Source: Bacteroidales bacterium
GTDB lineage: Bacteria; Bacteroidota; Bacteroidia; Bacteroidales; Muribaculaceae
Direction of reading: 5' to 3'
Length of the DNA: 54,420 bases
Assembly (NCBI GenBank): GCA_900770215.1
Contig: CAAGJW010000077.1
Span: forward strand, 1 to 54,420
The notes below the pieces were generated by a model. It worked only from the letters and a program-made list of their open reading frames with translations. It made no database searches and was not told the origin of the DNA. This document shows positions 38,187-47,208 of the stretch, one piece after another (position 1 is the first letter of the stretch; each line of letters begins with the position of its first letter). Both the position numbers and the translations under genes were made by a program.

Positions 38187-38702
38187 ATGGAAAAAGGATA
38201 CTTGAGGGTATATACCGGCAACGGGCAGGGAAAGACTACTGCTGCATTTGGCGTGCTTGTGCGCGCCTTGTGTGCAGGCAAGAGCGGCTATGTGGGTCAG
38301 TTTATAAAAGACGAAGCCTATCACGAGACACTTCTCACCCGCTACTTTGAGCGTCTCACTATCGAGCAGCTGGGCAAAGGGTGCTTTATCGACCGCAATC
38401 CCGACAGCACCGACAAGGCTACTGCCCAGGCTGCACTGCGGCATGTGACCGAGTTGATGGCCAGTGGCCGATACGACATCGTCGTTCTCGACGAGCTCAC
38501 TATAGCGATATATTACAACCTCATCTCCACACAAGCCGTGCTCGATGCGTTGAGGCAACGTAGCCAAGCGACCGAGGTCATTGTCACAGGGCGCTATGCA
38601 CCACACGAACTCATCGATGCAGCCGATCTTGTAACCGAGATGGTGGAGAAAAAGCACTATTACCAGCAAGGCGTGCTGTCGCGTGACGGCTTTGACCACT
38701 GA
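38187..38702 (+). CDS. ATP:corrinoid adenosyltransferase (CobA/BtuR type)
   Basis: A 171-residue P-loop protein of the CobA/CobO/BtuR family, which transfers adenosyl from ATP to Co(I) corrinoids to make adenosylcobalamin. Walker A GNGQGKTT at residues 11-18, and a Walker B-like VVLDELT near 107. The family's conserved VTGR is present (VIVTGRYAPHELIDAADLVTEM). It lies 26 nt downstream of nrdG with no terminator between, so it is probably in the nrdDG operon. The family assignment is good; whether it works in salvage or synthesis cannot be read from this window. Confidence 0.9.
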   Translation: MEKGYLRVYTGNGQGKTTAAFGVLVRALCAGKSGYVGQFIKDEAYHETLLTRYFERLTIEQLGKGCFIDRNPDSTDKATAQAALRHVTELMASGRYDIVVLDELTIAIYYNLISTQAVLDALRQRSQATEVIVTGRYAPHELIDAADLVTEMVEKKHYYQQGVLSRDGFDH

Positions 38703-39020
38703 CCCATTCATGCACAATGGAGGGCCTCTTGCAGCTTCTCTTGCAGCTCCCAAATGATGATGAAATTTTCAAAAAAACCGAGAAATCAAACCGAAATATA
38801 ATAATATTTTGTAAATTTGTGGGCAAATATAGATGTAGGGTGAAAAGTTTAGTCTGGTTTATATCCGGTTTCCCATTTCCATATTGCGCTTCATTCAACG
38901 CAATACGTGAAATCTGCTTCCACTTAGCCAGCACCTTGAGCCAGCGTCAACAATAGTTAAGACTTTTAATGCGTAACAGCAATAAAAGCCTTTTTTGTTT
39001 TATTATAAATACCTTTTGTT
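38703..39020. other. Intergenic region before glnN
   Basis: About 318 bp without a gene. It holds the glnN control region: a promoter box TAAATTTG at 38812-38819 and, closer to the start, a short AATAAAA/TTTTATT hairpin-like repeat near 38980-39005. No RNA gene is recognised. The adenosyltransferase gene shows no clear hairpin terminator here. Confidence 0.5.
38812..38819 (+). promoter_or_regulatory. glnN promoter -7 box candidate (TAAATTTG)
   Basis: TAAATTTG fits TAnnTTTG but lies ~200 nt from the glnN ATG, implying a long leader. An alternative near-match (TACCTTTTG, one extra base) is only a few nt from the ATG at 39021. Confidence 0.4.
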
Positions 39021-41210
39021 ATGTCACATTTGAGATTTAGAGAAGTTGAAGTGGCTTTCAATCGCGAGCCAGTCAAGGTAGAGATTCCCAAGCAAGTGCC
39101 TTCGGAATACTACGGCATGTATGTGTTCAATCGCAAGACGATGTACCAGTACCTGCCCAAGCAGACCTACGATGCCTTGACCGATGCTATCGACAACAAA
39201 AAGCCCCTTGACCGCGAGGTTGCCGACAGCGTGGCAGCCGGGATGAAGCAGTGGGCCATCGACAACGGCGTGACCCACTACACCCACTGGTTCCACCCGC
39301 TAACCGACGGTACCGCCGAGAAGCATGACTCATTTATCGAGCACGATGGCAAAGGCGGAGTGATTGAAGAATTTAGCGGCAAGCTTCTCGTCCAGCAAGA
39401 GCCCGATGCATCGAGCTTCCCTAACGGTGGCATACGCAACACCTTCGAAGCACGCGGATACTCGGCATGGGACATTTCGTCGCCAGCCTTCATCCATGAC
39501 AACACCTTGTGCATTCCCACCATATTTATTGCCTACTCGGGAGAGTCGCTCGACTACAAGACCCCGCTGCTGCGTGCCCTCAACAGTGTAGACAAGGCCG
39601 GAACGGCCGTCGCCCAATACTTTGACCCCAACGTGAAGCATGTGCATTCCTTCCTGGGCTGGGAACAAGAATATTTTCTTGTCGACGAAGCACTGTATGC
39701 TGCACGCCCCGACCTGGTGATGACCGGCCGCACACTCATGGGGCATGAGAGTGCCAAGAATCAGCAGCTCGAAGACCACTATTTTGGCGCTATACCCATG
39801 CGTGTAGAAGAGTTTATGCTCGACCTGGAGATAGAGTGCCACAAGCTGGGCATACCGGCCAAGACCCGCCACAATGAGGTAGCGCCCAATCAATTTGAGC
39901 TTGCTCCAGTCTTTGAGGAGACCAACCTGGCCAACGACCACAACCTGCTGCTCATGAAAGTGATGGCCGAGGTAGCAAGGCGCCACCACTTCAGAGTGCT
40001 GCTGCACGAGAAACCTTTTGCCGGCATCAATGGCAGCGGCAAGCACAACAACTGGAGCCTGGGTACCGACACAGGCATCATGCTGTTTAAACCAGGCAAG
40101 ACAGTAAAAGAAAACTTGAGGTTCATCACTTTTATTTGCAATGTGATGAATGCTGTGTACAACTACAACGGCCTGCTGAAGGCCTCGATAGCATCGGCCA
40201 CCAATGCCCACCGTCTGGGAGCCAACGAGGCACCGCCAGCCATTATTTCCATGTTCCTGGGCAAGCAGGTGAGCGATGTGCTCGACACGCTCGTGAGTAG
40301 CGACAAAGACGACAACTTGAAAATTGCAGGCAAAGAGGAGCTGAACCTGAAAGTGAGCCAAATTCCCGAATTGCTGCTCGACAACACCGACCGCAACCGC
40401 ACTTCGCCCTTTGCCTTCACAGGCAACCGCTTCGAATTCCGTGCCGTGGGCTCAAGCGCCAATTGTGCAAGCGCCATGATTGCGCTCAATGCCGCCGTAG
40501 CCGAACAACTCACCAAGTTCAAGGAAAAAGTCGATGCCCGTGTTGCCAAGGGCGAGGAGCTTGACGATGCCATCCTGGCCGAAGACAAGCTGCTCATCAA
40601 GGAATCAATGCCCATTCACTTCGACGGCAACGGCTATAGCGACGAGTGGAAGGCCGAAGCCCAAAAACGCGGTCTCGACTGCGAGACCTCGGTGCCTGTA
40701 ATCTATGACGCTTATCTCGAGCAGAAGGCCATCAACATGTTTAAGACCACCGGCGTCTTCAGTGAGGTTGAGCTCAAAGCCCGCAATGAGGTGAAATGGG
40801 AAATGTATACCAAAAAGGTGCAAATCGAGGCGCGTGTATTCGGTGACCTGGCGCTAAACCATATCATCCCTGTCGCCACTCGGTATCAAAGCATCTTGCT
40901 CGACAATGTGTTTAAGATCAAGAGCCTGTTTCCTAAAGAGCAAGGCGAGAAAATCGCTGCTCAAGACATGAGCAATATTGAGAAAATGGCCGAGCACATG
41001 CAGTTTATCAAAGACAAGACCAGCGAGATGGTAGAGGCACGCAAGGTGGCCAACAAGATCGAAGACCAGCGTGCCAAGGCTGTGGCCTACCACGACACCG
41101 TAGTGCCCTATCTCGACGCTATACGTTACCACATCGACAAGCTTGAGCTCATGGTCGATGATGAGTTGTGGCCATTGCCCAAATATAGGGAACTGCTGTT
41201 TATCAGATAA
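39021..41210 (+). CDS. glnN: Type III glutamine synthetase
   Basis: A 729-residue GSIII, the large glutamine synthetase typical of Bacteroidota; it makes glutamine from glutamate, ammonia and ATP. Clear family segments: RNTFEARGYSAWD, a HVHSFLGWEQEYFLVD Glu cluster, KTRHNEVAPNQFE, HEKPFAGINGSGKHNNWSL, and RTSPFAFTGNRFEFRAVGSS, which supplies active-site Arg and Glu residues. Full length. A strong terminator follows, separating it from the PurF-like gene, so the two glutamine-related neighbours need not share a transcript. Confidence 0.97.
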   Translation: MSHLRFREVEVAFNREPVKVEIPKQVPSEYYGMYVFNRKTMYQYLPKQTYDALTDAIDNKKPLDREVADSVAAGMKQWAIDNGVTHYTHWFHPLTDGTAEKHDSFIEHDGKGGVIEEFSGKLLVQQEPDASSFPNGGIRNTFEARGYSAWDISSPAFIHDNTLCIPTIFIAYSGESLDYKTPLLRALNSVDKAGTAVAQYFDPNVKHVHSFLGWEQEYFLVDEALYAARPDLVMTGRTLMGHESAKNQQLEDHYFGAIPMRVEEFMLDLEIECHKLGIPAKTRHNEVAPNQFELAPVFEETNLANDHNLLLMKVMAEVARRHHFRVLLHEKPFAGINGSGKHNNWSLGTDTGIMLFKPGKTVKENLRFITFICNVMNAVYNYNGLLKASIASATNAHRLGANEAPPAIISMFLGKQVSDVLDTLVSSDKDDNLKIAGKEELNLKVSQIPELLLDNTDRNRTSPFAFTGNRFEFRAVGSSANCASAMIALNAAVAEQLTKFKEKVDARVAKGEELDDAILAEDKLLIKESMPIHFDGNGYSDEWKAEAQKRGLDCETSVPVIYDAYLEQKAINMFKTTGVFSEVELKARNEVKWEMYTKKVQIEARVFGDLALNHIIPVATRYQSILLDNVFKIKSLFPKEQGEKIAAQDMSNIEKMAEHMQFIKDKTSEMVEARKVANKIEDQRAKAVAYHDTVVPYLDAIRYHIDKLELMVDDELWPLPKYRELLFIR

Positions 41211-41224
41211 ATTGTTATCATCAC

Positions 41225-41270
41225 GCAAAGAGCGGTGAAACGCTGCCGTTGTCACCGCTCTTTGATTTCT
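41225..41270 (+). terminator. Rho-independent terminator after glnN
   Basis: CAAAGAGCGGTGA (41225-41237) pairs with TCACCGCTCTTTG (41252-41264), followed by ATTTCTTT. Confidence 0.85.
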
Positions 41271-41325
41271 TTAAATACACCACAATATATTAGTTATCTT
41301 ACTAACCTGAATTAGAATTAAGTAA

Positions 41326-43203
41326 ATGGAAATTTTAAAGCACGAGTGCGGTATCGCAATGATACGCCTACGCAAACCATTGAGCTATTATAAAGAAAAG
41401 TATGGCACTTATCTTTATGGGCTCAACAAGCTATATCTTCTCATGGAAAAACAACACAACCGCGGCCAGGAGGGAGCGGGAATGGGGTGTGTCTACATGC
41501 ATGCCAAGCCAGGAGAAGAATATGTTTTCCGCGAGCGTGCTTTAGGCTCTGGTGCCATAAGCGAAATCTTTGCCCGCGTGAAGCAACAAATAGCTGTGGC
41601 CCAAAGCCAAGGTGTAGACGAAATCGACTTCCCCTTTGTGGGCGAGGTCTATATGGGTCACTTGCGCTACAGCACTACAGGGCGCAAGGGCATAAGCTAC
41701 GTACATCCATTCTTGCGCCGCAACAACTGGCGCAGCCGCAATCTCATGCTGTGCGGCAACTTCAACATGACCAACGTTGACGAGATTTTTAACGATATCG
41801 TGAATCGAGGGCAGCACCCCAGGGTGTACAGCGACACGGCCATACTGCTCGAGCAACTGGGAGAATCGCTCGACAAGGCCAACCACACCATCTACCACAA
41901 GTATTGCCACGAAGGCATCGACGGCATTGAGCTGGCTCGTAAGATCGAAGACAATATCGACTTTAAAGAAGTGCTCGAGAAGCCTGCATCGACGTGGGAC
42001 GGCGGCTATGTGATATGCGGTGCCATAGGCAGCGGCGACATCTTTGTGCTGCGCGACCCGCACGGCATACGCCCGGCTTTCTATTATTGCGACGACGAGA
42101 TATTTGTCGCAGCCTCTGAACGCCCCGTGTTGCAAACGGCGCTCAACATTCCCAAGCGCGCAGTGCACGAGCTCGACCCCGGAGCGGCAATCATTGTAAA
42201 CAAAGCAGGCGATGTAAAAATCACTCAGATACTGCCACAGCTCAAAAATGAGCGCTGCTCGTTTGAACGCATTTATTTTTCGCGCGGCAGCGATGCCGAC
42301 ATCTACAAGGAGCGCAAAGAGCTGGGACGCAACCTTGCACCACAGATTGTGAAAGCCGTGAGCGGCGATCTTGACCACACTGTGCTGTCGTTTATCCCCA
42401 ACACGGCCGAGACTGCCTATATAGGCATGATAGAAGGAATCGATCACTTCCTGCAAGAGGAGAAAAAAGAGGAAATCATGAAGCTGGATGCAACAGCACC
42501 CGACTATGGGCAGCAGCTGAGCAGGATCTTGAGCAAGCGCCTGCGTGCCGAGAAAATTGCCATCAAAGACATCAAGCTGCGCACGTTTATCGCCGAGGGC
42601 GAGTCGCGCAACGAGCTGGCAGCGCACGTCTACGACGTGACCTACGGGCAAGTGCAAAACAATGTCGACAACCTTGTCGTCATCGACGACAGCATAGTGA
42701 GAGGCACCACACTGCGCCAGTCGATCTTGCGCATTCTCGACCGACTGCACCCTAAAAAGATTGTGATCGTATCGTCGTCGCCACAAGTGCGCTATCCCGA
42801 CTATTACGGCATCGACATGTCGCGCATGGCCGAGTTCTGTGCCTTCAGGGCAGCCATTCAACTGCTCAGGGAACAAGGCAAACAGTGTATCATCGACGAC
42901 GTGTACCGCAAGTCGAAGGCTCAAGAAGGAAAACGCAAGGAAGAGATCGTGAACTATGTGACCGAGATTTACGCTCCATTTAGCCAAGAGGAGGTATCGT
43001 CCAAAATTGCCGAGATGCTCACCGACAACGACATCAATGCCCAAGTGCAAATCATCTACCAGTCGATCGAAGGACTGCACAAGTCGATACCCAATAACCC
43101 TGGCGACTGGTACTTCAGCGGCAACTACCCCACTCCTGGCGGCAACAAGATGGTGAATCAAGCTTTCATCAACTGGTATGAAGGCAACACGATGAAGCGA
43201 TAG
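41326..43203 (+). CDS. Amidophosphoribosyltransferase (PurF-like), long Bacteroidota form
   Basis: A 625-residue protein with an N-terminal Ntn glutaminase domain and a C-terminal phosphoribosyltransferase domain. The catalytic Cys is C8 (HECGIAMIR), exposed only if the first seven residues are removed. Glutaminase features include NRGQEGAG, HLRYSTTG and GNFNMTN. The PRPP loop VIDDSIVRGTTLR lies near residues 451-463. PurF makes phosphoribosylamine from PRPP and glutamine, the first step of purine synthesis. It is longer than E. coli PurF (~505 aa): extra segments lie in the glutaminase domain and ~100 residues follow the PRPP domain. Bacteroidota genomes may hold a shorter PurF too, so it could be a paralogue. 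Confidence 0.85.
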   Translation: MEILKHECGIAMIRLRKPLSYYKEKYGTYLYGLNKLYLLMEKQHNRGQEGAGMGCVYMHAKPGEEYVFRERALGSGAISEIFARVKQQIAVAQSQGVDEIDFPFVGEVYMGHLRYSTTGRKGISYVHPFLRRNNWRSRNLMLCGNFNMTNVDEIFNDIVNRGQHPRVYSDTAILLEQLGESLDKANHTIYHKYCHEGIDGIELARKIEDNIDFKEVLEKPASTWDGGYVICGAIGSGDIFVLRDPHGIRPAFYYCDDEIFVAASERPVLQTALNIPKRAVHELDPGAAIIVNKAGDVKITQILPQLKNERCSFERIYFSRGSDADIYKERKELGRNLAPQIVKAVSGDLDHTVLSFIPNTAETAYIGMIEGIDHFLQEEKKEEIMKLDATAPDYGQQLSRILSKRLRAEKIAIKDIKLRTFIAEGESRNELAAHVYDVTYGQVQNNVDNLVVIDDSIVRGTTLRQSILRILDRLHPKKIVIVSSSPQVRYPDYYGIDMSRMAEFCAFRAAIQLLREQGKQCIIDDVYRKSKAQEGKRKEEIVNYVTEIYAPFSQEEVSSKIAEMLTDNDINAQVQIIYQSIEGLHKSIPNNPGDWYFSGNYPTPGGNKMVNQAFINWYEGNTMKR

Positions 43204-43224
43204 GACATTCCTGGCACTTGTGCA

Positions 43225-45135
43225 TCACGTCAGGGGCCGGGGATTGACATAGGTGTCATCGCTCTTGTGAATGACAAGTCCCTCATCGACAAGAAACGAC
43301 AAGGTGGCAATGATTTCCTCCTGCGGGAATGAGAGGGTCCTGACAAAGTCTTCCACCCTGCGGGGCTTCACCTGCGACATGTAGAGAATGCCGTCTTGCA
43401 CATCTTGTGGCGTGTGGTCGCTGTGCTTGCGACGGGCAATGCACACATCACAGTGGCCGCAATCGCTATCAACACGTTCGCCGAAATAGGTGAGCAGCTG
43501 CCGTTCGCGACACACGTTGTCGTTGAAGGCATAGTTGATCACTGCCTCAATGCGGTCGCTCATCTTGCACCGCTGTTCTTCATACACTGCTTTGGGCAAA
43601 AGCACGTATCTGGGTTCCTCTCGCGATGTGGTGTAGACAATATAGGGGGTGCGCTTGCGCGGCACATAATGCAGGATGTGCATGTGAGTGAGCTCAATCA
43701 ACGCGTCGTAGATGTCTTGCTGCCTGATGCCAAAGCGAAATTCCAGCACCGACTCGTTGATAAAAACATAATCGGAAAACAGGCCTGAATAGGTGCGCAA
43801 CAGTGCCTGTAACACCCTGTCGACATTGGGATTGTCGCTCTCTATGTGATACAAGTCCTCCTTTTGAGCAATGATGAGCACACGCGATTGGGTCTCAATC
43901 TCTTCAACAAACTCAATGTAGCCGGCTTGAGTGAGGATCTTCAGGGCATTGTGGGCGGCAATGACTGGCAGCTTGAAGACGCGGCAAAAAAGGTTGAAGT
44001 TGAATTCATACACCTTTTGGTAACCCTCGCCCACAGCCACACGCAAGAAATCGCCCACTCGCTGGTAGGTCTTCTTGATAAAATCCTTGTCGGGGAATGC
44101 CTCGGTCAAGTGCCTGTGCAACTTGCCACGGTCGGTGGGAGTTGTGAGCAGCACTGCATAGGAGCGCTGGCCGTCACGACCTCCACGTCCTGCCTCTTGG
44201 TAATATTCTTCAAGTGAACTTGGAACGTCGACGTGAATCACAAGGCGCACATCGGGCTTGTCGATGCCCATGCCGAAAGCATTGGTTGCAACAATCACCC
44301 TCAACTCGTCGTTTTTCCAGCGGTTTTGCTTGTCGTCTTTGTCTTCAATATTAAGACCAGCATGATAAAAATCGGCATTGATGCCGTTGCGCACGAGTTC
44401 GTCGCTTATTTCCTTGGTGCGCCTGCGACTGCGCACATACACGATGGCACTGCCTGGCACCGACTGCAAGATGTGCACCAGCTCGGCATATTTCTCGGTG
44501 GTGTGTCGCACCACATAGGTGAGATTGGGACGGGAAAAACTCTTGCGAAAAACACACTGCCTGCGAAACTTGAGTTGCCTCATGATGTCGTCGACAACAA
44601 CAGGGGTTGCCGATGCCGTGAGTGCAAGCACAGGCACCTGCGGGAAATATTGCCTTATCGATGCAATGTGAAGATAGGACGGCCTGAAGTCATAGCCCCA
44701 CTGTGAAATGCAGTGGGCCTCATCGACCACAATGAGCGACACCGGCATGTGCTTGAGACGGTCGATGAAGGATTCTGCCATGAGCCTCTCGGGAGAAACA
44801 TAAAGAAACTTGCACTTGCCATACAGGCACTTCTCGTAAGTGCGCCGCATCTCGGCCATCGACAAGCCGGCATGCATATAGGTGGCCTTGATGCGGTGAC
44901 TTATCAAGTTGTCGACCTGATCCTTCATCAGCGAAATAATGGGTGTCACGACCAGGGCCAAGCCCTGCATGGCCAGTGCCGGGACCTGGAATGTAATCGA
45001 CTTGCCTCCACCTGTGGGCATCAAGCCGAGAGTGTCGTTGCCATCGAGCACCGACTTGATGATGTCTTCCTGCAAAGGCCTGAACTGGTCAAACCCCCAA
45101 TATTTTTTTAATATTTCATGTGGGTTGTCCATCAC
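43225..45135 (-). CDS. recQ: ATP-dependent DNA helicase RecQ
   Basis: A 636-residue RecQ helicase that unwinds DNA 3' to 5' in recombination and repair. Walker A PTGGGKS at 40-46, DEAH at 138-141 followed by CISQWGYDFRP, motif VI EAGRGGRDGQ near 335, then the RecQ zinc-binding/winged-helix region with Cys ligands (CRERQLLTYFGE, CGHCDVC). No recognisable HRDC domain; the last ~70 residues form another winged-helix-like segment. Start at ATG 45135; the next codon is also ATG. Its start overlaps the end of recJ by 20 nt, so the two are translationally coupled. Confidence 0.95.
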   Translation of the reverse strand: MMDNPHEILKKYWGFDQFRPLQEDIIKSVLDGNDTLGLMPTGGGKSITFQVPALAMQGLALVVTPIISLMKDQVDNLISHRIKATYMHAGLSMAEMRRTYEKCLYGKCKFLYVSPERLMAESFIDRLKHMPVSLIVVDEAHCISQWGYDFRPSYLHIASIRQYFPQVPVLALTASATPVVVDDIMRQLKFRRQCVFRKSFSRPNLTYVVRHTTEKYAELVHILQSVPGSAIVYVRSRRRTKEISDELVRNGINADFYHAGLNIEDKDDKQNRWKNDELRVIVATNAFGMGIDKPDVRLVIHVDVPSSLEEYYQEAGRGGRDGQRSYAVLLTTPTDRGKLHRHLTEAFPDKDFIKKTYQRVGDFLRVAVGEGYQKVYEFNFNLFCRVFKLPVIAAHNALKILTQAGYIEFVEEIETQSRVLIIAQKEDLYHIESDNPNVDRVLQALLRTYSGLFSDYVFINESVLEFRFGIRQQDIYDALIELTHMHILHYVPRKRTPYIVYTTSREEPRYVLLPKAVYEEQRCKMSDRIEAVINYAFNDNVCRERQLLTYFGERVDSDCGHCDVCIARRKHSDHTPQDVQDGILYMSQVKPRRVEDFVRTLSFPQEEIIATLSFLVDEGLVIHKSDDTYVNPRPLT

Positions 45136-46876
45136 CCGCCACTTGGTCGCCGTGAATACGTATACCCTTGATCTGCAACTGCACCGAGCTGCTGTTGCGG
45201 TGCTTGTTTTCTTCTATCGTATAGCATATGTCGAAAGGCTTGTGCTGCTTGATGTAGTCGAAATAGGGAGCCATGTTGAATGCAATACCGTTCATGATCT
45301 CCTCCGACTTGCTGTCGACCAGCTCAAACTTGATGTGCTCCATGCTTTTGCCCACAATTTTGCTCGTGCCGAAGTCATACACGTTCTTGGTGACAAAAAC
45401 CGGTTTTGGATTATCGGGACCGAATGGATTGAAAAGCCTCATATACTTAAGGAACTCGTTGTTGATTTCTTCAAAGCTGAGTTCACAGTCGATGTCGATT
45501 TGTGGCGTGATTTGGTCGGTCTCGATGTGTTTCTCCACATAGTCGGTAAGACGACGCCTGAACTCGCCTATATTCTCCTCTTTAAGCGACAATCCCACAG
45601 CATTGGTGTGTCCGCCGAAGGTCTCGAGCAAATCGCGGGTCGACTTTATCGCCGAGTAGATGTTGAATCCTCTCACCGAGCGCGACGAGCCCGTGGCAAG
45701 GCCGTTGTCGTCGTAGGTGAGCACAACCGAGGGGCGGAAGTAGAGTTCGGCCAGTCGCGAGGCAACAATGCCGATGATGCCTTTGTGCCAATTGCGGTCG
45801 TAAATGACTATGGGCTTCTTGCCTTTGATCTGGTTCTTGTGGTTTTCAATGATTTTATTTGCTTCCTCGGTGATTTGGCGATCAAGCTCCTTGCGGTCTT
45901 TGTTGTACTTGTCGATACGCTTGCTTATCTCGTAGGCTGCAGCCGAGTCCTTGGTCACCAACAGCTCAACCGACTCGGTGCCCGACTCCATGCGACCCGA
46001 TGCATTGATGCGCGGACCTATCTTGAAAATAATGTCGCTTATGGTGAGCTCCTTGTTGTTCAAACCGCACAACTTGATGATGCTGCGCAAGCCCACATTG
46101 GGATTTGAGTTGAGGCGTTTCAAGCCGTAGTAGGCCATGATGCGGTTCTCGCCCACGATGGGAACAATGTCGGCAGCAATACTCACGACACACAGGTCGA
46201 GCAGACTCTCGAGGTCGTAGAAATTGTTGATGCCGTTACTCTTGGCAAAGCCCTGCATAAACTTGAATCCCACGCCGCAGCCCGACAGCTCCTTGAAGGG
46301 ATACTTGTCGTCTTTGAGCTTGGGATTGAGGATTGCCACCGCAGGCGGTAGCTCGTCGTCGGGCACATGGTGATCGCACACAATGAAGTCGATGCCTTTC
46401 GACTTGGCATAGGTGATCTCGTCGATGGCCTTGATGCCGCAGTCGAGCACGATGATGAGCTTCACCCCTATACTGGCAGCATAGTCGATGCTCTGAATTG
46501 ATATACCGTACCCCTCGTCATCACGAGTGGGGACATAGTACACCATATTAGAATAAAAGTTTTGAAGATACCTGTAGACCAGGGCAACTGCGGTAGTGCC
46601 GTCGACATCGTAGTCGCCATAGACCATGATCTTCTCTTTCGACCCCAAGGCTTTATTCAGCCTGTTTACAGCCTTGTCCATGTCCCGCATCAGGAATGGA
46701 TCGTGCATTTGGCTCAATTGAGGATAAAAGAAATCCTGGGCCTGATCCCAAGTTTTCACTCCTCGCTGAACCAAAAGCCGTGCGATAGCAGGGCACTTGG
46801 GGAAACGTGTCTCCAATTGCGCCTCTATCTTGCGTTCTTCGGATGTAAGGGGTAAGTAATTCCATTTACTTATCAT
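45116..46876 (-). CDS. recJ: Single-stranded-DNA-specific exonuclease RecJ
   Basis: A 586-residue 5'-3' ssDNA exonuclease of the DHH superfamily. DYDVDGTTA at about 88-96, DCGIKA near 145-150, CDHHVP at 167-172 and the DHHA1-like GRMESGTES region are visible, then an OB-like C-terminal domain. RecJ acts with RecQ in gap repair; here recJ overlaps recQ by 20 nt. A 332-nt leader separates it from the next gene upstream. Confidence 0.95.
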   Translation of the reverse strand: MISKWNYLPLTSEERKIEAQLETRFPKCPAIARLLVQRGVKTWDQAQDFFYPQLSQMHDPFLMRDMDKAVNRLNKALGSKEKIMVYGDYDVDGTTAVALVYRYLQNFYSNMVYYVPTRDDEGYGISIQSIDYAASIGVKLIIVLDCGIKAIDEITYAKSKGIDFIVCDHHVPDDELPPAVAILNPKLKDDKYPFKELSGCGVGFKFMQGFAKSNGINNFYDLESLLDLCVVSIAADIVPIVGENRIMAYYGLKRLNSNPNVGLRSIIKLCGLNNKELTISDIIFKIGPRINASGRMESGTESVELLVTKDSAAAYEISKRIDKYNKDRKELDRQITEEANKIIENHKNQIKGKKPIVIYDRNWHKGIIGIVASRLAELYFRPSVVLTYDDNGLATGSSRSVRGFNIYSAIKSTRDLLETFGGHTNAVGLSLKEENIGEFRRRLTDYVEKHIETDQITPQIDIDCELSFEEINNEFLKYMRLFNPFGPDNPKPVFVTKNVYDFGTSKIVGKSMEHIKFELVDSKSEEIMNGIAFNMAPYFDYIKQHKPFDICYTIEENKHRNSSSVQLQIKGIRIHGDQVAGDGQPT

Positions 46877-47208
46877 TTATGTTATTTTTTTATTGGCGTG
46901 TTGAAAATGCCTCGTGGCTCTCTTGCACACAAAGCAGTATAGGGAAGCAGCGCCCATCCCGAGTATCGGAGGCTTGGCACTGGCCATCGATGCCTTATCA
47001 TGAGTCACACCCTCTCTATAGATGCAAGATTCACGCCTGCAGAGGAGTCGCTCAAATGGCAATAAATACCTCCAAAAAAAATAATCAGTAGTCAAGCTTT
47101 TAGCGGTTTGTCAGCTTTATCTAAGAAATCCGTCAAATGGCGCAAGGCACTACTTCGCATATTTTAGGCAAATATACGGCAAAATGTAAACAAAAACAAG
47201 TGAAAGGG
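46877..47208. other. Leader/intergenic region before recJ
   Basis: 332 bp without a convincing gene. On the minus strand a 72-codon open frame ends exactly at the recJ ATG, but it has no start better than TTG and an unremarkable composition. A GGAGG stands mid-leader without a good ORF. A promoter box at 47169-47176 implies a ~290-nt recJ leader. Confidence 0.4.
47169..47176 (-). promoter_or_regulatory. Promoter -7 box candidate (TATATTTG) for recJ-recQ
   Basis: On the minus strand TATATTTG fits TAnnTTTG. It is the only good match between the MscS gene and recJ. Confidence 0.45.

Noticed and set aside
41542..43161. 539-codon minus-strand frame opposite the PurF-like gene
   Set aside because: Shadow frame; the plus strand carries complete glutaminase and PRPP motifs.
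46877..47095. 72-codon minus-strand frame ending exactly at the recJ start
   Set aside because: Begins at TTG without a ribosome-binding context and has an unremarkable composition; kept only as a note on the leader.
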